19,238 bases of DNA from CALKZN01 sp964633815. Lineage in GTDB: Bacteria > Pseudomonadota > Gammaproteobacteria > Arenicellales > Arenicellaceae. Position 1 is the first letter of the stretch. Every line of letters starts with the position of its first letter. The stretch covers positions 1-19,238 of the forward strand of contig CAZWHW010000031.1 of the NCBI GenBank assembly GCA_964633815.1, read 5' to 3'. The position numbers were made by a program, and so were the translations under genes. The notes beneath the pieces are model-generated. The model had not been told where the DNA came from and made no database searches. It saw nothing but the letters and a program-made list of their open reading frames with translations. This document shows, piece by piece, positions 15,788-19,238 of the stretch.

Positions 15788-15817
15788 TATAGTCAATTAG
15801 AGATATAGTCGATTAGA
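15786..15817 (+). repeat. Two tandem 16-bp units between comF and pilS
   Basis: GATATAGTCAATTAGA (15786-15801) is followed directly by GATATAGTCGATTAGA (15802-15817), with one difference. The first copy overlaps the comF stop codon. It looks like a recent small duplication in the pilS upstream region. Confidence 0.8.
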
Positions 15818-15842
15818 ATTGAGTAGTAAAAACAGAACAATA

Positions 15843-17501
15843 ATGAAAGCGATTTCCTTTATGAGTTTCAGCTCTTTAAAAAACCAGCCGGCCTTTATTG
15901 AAAAGGATTATTTTCCAACTGCATGGACTAAAGACATGCTATTGGCATTGAGAATTTATATATGCCTTAAGGTATTCATCGCTAGTAGCGCATTATTCTC
16001 CATTTTTTTTAATGGCTCAACCATAGAAGAAAGCGGCAATCTTGCTATTTATTGCTGGATTGTGATTGTTTATAGCTTTGTGCAATACATAACAACGACC
16101 GACAAAGAACAGCCTTTAAAAGACATCACATTTTTATTCTTCGCACTAGATATTGCCTCTATTACGCTTGTCGCCAGCACTCAAGAGTTTTCAGCCGCTA
16201 CCGCGCCACTGTTGATGCTGATCTGTATTGCTTCAGCATCAATGATCATGCGCTTACGTCTGGGCATTGTTCTGGCAATCTTTGCTATTGTATTAACACT
16301 GATTGAACAATCCTTTCGATATTTTTCTGATGGCAATATTAATTGGAGCGCTACTGGCCTTGAAATCGTTGGAATTTTATTCACCTGCTACTTCTTAGCA
16401 TTACTTGCACGTCGAGCAAAACACTTAGAAATCGATAGTAAAAAAGAGTCAGCGCGATCGACAGCACTTATCGACATCAACGATGAATTAGTCCAAAACC
16501 TCGACACAGGCGTAATCGTTATAGGCGATAAAGGCAAAGTCGAAACTTGCAATCCCGCTGCTGCTCGCTTATTTAACCTTCAACACGCATTTGGCATCCA
16601 AGATTTAGATCAATTAAGCACAGATTTGGAGGAATTATGGAAAAACTGGATCAAAGGTAAAGTACCAGATAATGCTATCTTAGAAAAATCACCAGATGAA
16701 CCTCACATCGATGTCCTGTTCTCGAAACTTGGGACCAAAGGCAATTTTTCCAAAATCACGCTATTCACTGAGTCCTTACTCCGTGAACAGGCACAAAAGT
16801 ACTCTTTGGAACGCATGGGAAGAATGGCATCTGCTATCGCTCATGAAATTCGCAATCCTTTGACTTCTATGATGACTGCAATTGAGCTATTACAAACTTC
16901 CGAGCAAAACGAAGATAACATTAAAACTATTGGCGCAATTTCTCGCAACACTTTACGAATCAATCAAATCATTGAGGATGTATTAGCTATTGGTCACAGC
17001 AAACAAGCTGATCTTGAAAAATTTGATCTAAATTTGTGGTCTAAAGTGTTTTTAGGAGATTATATTGAATCCAAAGGCGACTCCTATAATAGTCATATCA
17101 AAATTTCAAGCAAACCTAATGAACCTGTTTTCATTCGCTTCTCTCAATCTCATCTAAAACAAGTCTTAACAAATTTATTCGACAATGCCATCAATCATGG
17201 CACCAGTAGTGAAGAACATCCAATTGTACTAAGCATCAACGATGAAAGTAAAAACGCAGCGATTGAAGTTTTCAGTCCCGGTGAAAAAATGTCTATCGAA
17301 GCTTCTGACCGTCTGTTTGAACCTTTTTACACCACCAAGGCAAATGAAGGTGGTACTGGTCTTGGTCTATATTTATGCCAACAAATTTGCGAACTCAACC
17401 TGAGTTTCATCTCCCATAAACGTTACAATAATGGCAATGGTTTTAAAATTATGTTTTTTTCAAACACCAAACGCCGATCAACACCACAAAATTCTGATTA
17501 A
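15843..17501 (+). CDS. pilS: Sensor histidine kinase PilS
   Basis: PilS is the inner-membrane kinase of the PilS-PilR system; in Pseudomonas it senses pilin levels in the membrane and controls pilA. The protein is 552 residues from the ATG at 15843; a TTG at 15819 is a poorer start. About six membrane helices span roughly 35-190, as expected for PilS, followed by a short PAS-like segment (about 210-310). The phosphoacceptor is H334 in AIAHEIRNPL. The ATP-binding domain has the N-box LTNLFDNAINHG (about 442-453), EPFYTTKA and GGTGLGL (503-509). A run of eight T residues (16003-16010) lies in the early membrane region. pilR starts 25 bases downstream, so the two are cotranscribed. Confidence 0.94.
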   Translation: MKAISFMSFSSLKNQPAFIEKDYFPTAWTKDMLLALRIYICLKVFIASSALFSIFFNGSTIEESGNLAIYCWIVIVYSFVQYITTTDKEQPLKDITFLFFALDIASITLVASTQEFSAATAPLLMLICIASASMIMRLRLGIVLAIFAIVLTLIEQSFRYFSDGNINWSATGLEIVGILFTCYFLALLARRAKHLEIDSKKESARSTALIDINDELVQNLDTGVIVIGDKGKVETCNPAAARLFNLQHAFGIQDLDQLSTDLEELWKNWIKGKVPDNAILEKSPDEPHIDVLFSKLGTKGNFSKITLFTESLLREQAQKYSLERMGRMASAIAHEIRNPLTSMMTAIELLQTSEQNEDNIKTIGAISRNTLRINQIIEDVLAIGHSKQADLEKFDLNLWSKVFLGDYIESKGDSYNSHIKISSKPNEPVFIRFSQSHLKQVLTNLFDNAINHGTSSEEHPIVLSINDESKNAAIEVFSPGEKMSIEASDRLFEPFYTTKANEGGTGLGLYLCQQICELNLSFISHKRYNNGNGFKIMFFSNTKRRSTPQNSD

Positions 17502-17526
17502 TAAACATAGTAATAACTAAATCAGC

Positions 17527-18879
17527 ATGAACACGGCTACAAACAATAAACAAATCTTATTAATCGATGACGAAGAGGATATTCGTGACATGTTATCCAT
17601 CATGATTAGTCGATTCGACTATCATACAATAACTGCCGAAGACTACAGTTCAGCAAAACATCAATTGACAAATGAACATATTCATATGTGCATCACCGAT
17701 ATGAATTTACCTGACGGATCCGGACTTGATGTAATTGAATATATTGGCAAAAATTTCCCAGACATTCCAGTGGCTGTATTTACTGCGCACGGCAACGTTG
17801 ACCTTGCTGTTAAATGCCTACAAAAAGGTGCTTTTGATTATATTTCAAAGCCAGTCATGTCCGCCGAACTCAAACGCATTCTTGATCAAGGTGTTAATTT
17901 ATCAAATGTCATCAGCCCAAGCCTAAGTTCAGAAAATACCTTGTTGGGAGAATCTGATGCGATGCAAACGATCAGAACAACGATCAACAAAATTGCCCGC
18001 AGCCAAGCTCCCGTTTTCATTAATGGTCCTTCCGGCAGTGGTAAAGAGCTTGCTGCTAGGCAAATCCACAGAAAAAGCACTCGGCAAAATGCACCTTTTA
18101 TTGCGATCAACTGTGGCGCTATTCCATCAGAATTGATGGAAAGTGAATTTTTTGGACATAAAAAAGGCAGCTTCACTGGCGCTGTTAACGACAAACAAGG
18201 CTTATTCCAGTCGGCACACACTGGCACATTGTTTTTAGATGAAGTCGCTGACCTACCTTTGGATATGCAAGTTAAATTACTACGTGCCATTCAAGAAAAA
18301 AAGATTCGACCTATCGGCTCAAGCATTGAAGAAGACATTGATGTTCGAATTCTAAGCGCCACCCATAAAGATTTAAAAAAACTTGTTGATCAAGAAAAGT
18401 TTCGTGAAGATTTATTTTTTCGAATCAATGTCATCCCTCTATCTATGCCAAGCCTTGCAGCAAGACCAGAAGATATCGGAGTGTTAGCTGAACATATCAT
18501 TCATAAATTAAATCAACGCTCTCCTGAAATACAAACTGCTTTATCTCGCGACGCACTCGACACACTGCAAAGTTATTCTTTTCCTGGCAATGTACGTGAA
18601 CTTGAAAATATTCTGGAACGTGCTTGCGCATTAAGTGATTCTAATACAATCCAAGCAGATGATTTGATGCTGGACAATGAATTCCACGCCGAAAGAATTC
18701 AAAGAGAAAACATAAACACTTCTGAAGACAACATTGACAGCTTACTGCAGCGAACTGAAAAAGAAGCTATTCAGAATGCACTAGAAAAAACAGGTGGCAA
18801 CAAAACCAAAGCAGCGAAATTGCTAGGCATCTCATTTCGCTCACTTCGATATAAACTGACAAAAATTGACTTTAATTAA
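17527..18879 (+). CDS. pilR: Sigma54-dependent response regulator PilR
   Basis: PilR is an NtrC-type activator that, once phosphorylated by PilS, drives sigma54 transcription of the pilin gene. The 450-residue protein has a receiver domain (about 8-120; D14, D15, phosphoacceptor D58, T86 and K108). The AAA+ domain has Walker A GPSGSGKE at 167-174, a GSFTGA form of the sigma54-contact loop at 214-219, and Walker B LFLDEV at 235-240. A Fis-type helix-turn-helix lies at about 410-450 (NKTKAAKLLGISFRSLRYKL). All key residues are present. It ends about 100 bases before the matching sigma54 promoter and 211 before pilA, so it sits directly beside its target. The last codons lie within an inverted repeat. 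Confidence 0.96.
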   Translation: MNTATNNKQILLIDDEEDIRDMLSIMISRFDYHTITAEDYSSAKHQLTNEHIHMCITDMNLPDGSGLDVIEYIGKNFPDIPVAVFTAHGNVDLAVKCLQKGAFDYISKPVMSAELKRILDQGVNLSNVISPSLSSENTLLGESDAMQTIRTTINKIARSQAPVFINGPSGSGKELAARQIHRKSTRQNAPFIAINCGAIPSELMESEFFGHKKGSFTGAVNDKQGLFQSAHTGTLFLDEVADLPLDMQVKLLRAIQEKKIRPIGSSIEEDIDVRILSATHKDLKKLVDQEKFREDLFFRINVIPLSMPSLAARPEDIGVLAEHIIHKLNQRSPEIQTALSRDALDTLQSYSFPGNVRELENILERACALSDSNTIQADDLMLDNEFHAERIQRENINTSEDNIDSLLQRTEKEAIQNALEKTGGNKTKAAKLLGISFRSLRYKLTKIDFN

Positions 18880-18906
18880 TAAAAAAGTGACAATTTTTGT
18901 CAGTTT
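18853..18906 (+). promoter_or_regulatory. 16-bp inverted repeat at the pilR end
   Basis: AAACTGACAAAAATTG (18853-18868) and its exact complement CAATTTTTGTCAGTTT (18891-18906) flank 22 bases that include the pilR stop. TGTC/GACA words recur here (18858-18861, 18889-18892, 18898-18901, 18922-18925). They lie roughly 80-145 bases before the predicted pilA transcription start, which suits enhancer sites for PilR. It could also act as a weak terminator for pilSR, but the stem is AT-rich and no long T run follows. Confidence 0.5.
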
Positions 18907-18976
18907 TGATTAATTCTTTTAGACAAATAAATAAAAAAGTGGCCAAAACCTTAGATTTATGAACTTTTATTTATTT

Positions 18977-18992
18977 TGGCACGCTGTTTGCT
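18977..18992 (+). promoter_or_regulatory. Sigma54 (-24/-12) promoter of pilA
   Basis: TGGCAC (18977-18982), five bases, then TTGCT (18988-18992) is a perfect match to the sigma54 consensus TGGCAC-N5-TTGCW, with the invariant GG and GC correctly spaced. Transcription should start near 19003, leaving a leader of about 87 bases before pilA. The gene for its activator, PilR, ends just upstream. Confidence 0.93.
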
Positions 18993-19009
18993 TAACCTAT
19001 TACCAACTC

Positions 19010-19034
19010 AGCATTGAATGTGGAAATCAGTGCT
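19010..19034 (+). promoter_or_regulatory. Stem-loop near the 5' end of the pilA mRNA
   Basis: AGCATTGA (19010-19017) can pair with TCAGTGCT (19027-19034), eight pairs with one G-U, around a nine-base loop. It would lie within about ten bases of the predicted transcript start, a position where hairpins often protect mRNA from decay. Confidence 0.4.
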
Positions 19035-19089
19035 AAAGTGAAAGTTTTTTACTACAACTTATTTTTATTATTATTTTTGGAGATTTCAA

Positions 19090-19238
19090 ATGAAAACTAT
19101 TAAACAAATGAAACAAACCATTCAAAAGGGTTTCACACTAATCGAATTGATGATCGTTGTTGCGATTATTGGTATTTTGGCGGCAGTTGCACTTCCAGCA
19201 TATTCTGACTACACGACTCGTGCTCGTATGTCTGAAGT
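19090..19238 (+). CDS. pilA: Type IV major pilin, N-terminal part (cut by window end)
   Basis: Only the first 49 codons are inside the window. They encode a type IVa prepilin: a basic leader ending in KG, then FTLIELMIVVAIIGILAAVALPAYSDY, the hydrophobic spine that packs in the pilus core. The prepilin peptidase PilD should cut after G14 and methylate F15; Glu5 of the mature protein is present. GGAG at 19079-19082 supports the ATG at 19090, which gives a 14-residue leader; the in-frame Met at codon 7 would give an eight-residue leader but lacks a ribosome site. The sigma54 promoter and adjacent pilSR mark it as the regulated major pilin, though a minor pilin cannot be excluded without the C-terminus. 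Confidence 0.93.
   Translation, partial: MKTIKQMKQTIQKGFTLIELMIVVAIIGILAAVALPAYSDYTTRARMSE

Noticed and set aside
15819..15842. TTG start extending pilS by eight codons
   Set aside because: An ATG at 15843 is available, and the extra residues carry no PilS feature.
17886..18290. 134-codon minus-strand frame opposite pilR
   Set aside because: It is a long antisense shadow across the AAA+ domain; the + strand protein has all the family motifs.
18899..18911. IHF site upstream of the pilA promoter
   Set aside because: Only the TTGATT half matches; the other half of the consensus is wrong.
1..19238. CRISPR array, tRNA/rRNA, insertion sequence, toxin-antitoxin or defence system
   Set aside because: I saw no spaced repeats, cloverleaf, transposase, terminal repeats or defence-family motifs on either strand.

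Overview
The window looks like a chromosomal segment of a low-GC gammaproteobacterium. The Nudix/mnmA/purB neighbourhood, a class 2 (quinone-dependent) pyrD, a Pseudomonas-like aa3 cytochrome oxidase locus and a pilS-pilR-pilA type IV pilus block all fit that group. The genus cannot be told from sequence alone. Almost every gene belongs to a recognisable family. I see no phage, insertion sequence, CRISPR array, toxin-antitoxin pair, tRNA or rRNA. Many starts lack a strong Shine-Dalgarno, so some start choices rest on family alignment.

Layout. Positions 1-2000 hold a short cold-shock protein gene, a Nudix hydrolase (nudJ type) and the tRNA 2-thiouridylase mnmA, all on +. Positions 2091-3352 hold a minus-strand pair, a small kinase-fold protein followed by a rhomboid protease. 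This pair occupies the place where E. coli has hflD. Positions 3529-7979 are a + run: purB, an RluF-type rRNA pseudouridine synthase, pyrD and a Tas-type aldo-keto reductase.

Positions 7986-14789 are the cytochrome c oxidase locus, read on the minus strand: ctaC, ctaD, a 32-residue membrane peptide, ctaG and ctaE. A convergent terminator and one + strand gene of the DUF2909/twin-transmembrane kind follow, then SURF1, a SCO-like protein and cyoE. Together these supply subunits II, I and III, CuB insertion (CtaG), SURF1 assembly and heme O synthesis. The heme A synthase (ctaA), which I recall between the SCO-like gene and cyoE in Pseudomonas, is not here. A good sigma70-like promoter lies just before ctaC.

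Positions 14790-15085 are a divergent intergenic region with a hairpin terminator that ends no recognised gene. From 15086 to the end, on +, come comF (DNA uptake), pilS and pilR (the pilin two-component system), then a textbook sigma54 promoter and the 5' end of the pilin gene pilA, cut by the window edge. PilS/PilR should drive pilA through that promoter, and an inverted repeat at the pilR 3' end is a candidate PilR-binding or terminator element.

I did not find a clearly new system. The best leads are the pilA control region, the orphan terminator before ctaC, the 32-residue peptide in the cta operon, the missing ctaA, and the kinase/rhomboid pair in place of hflD.
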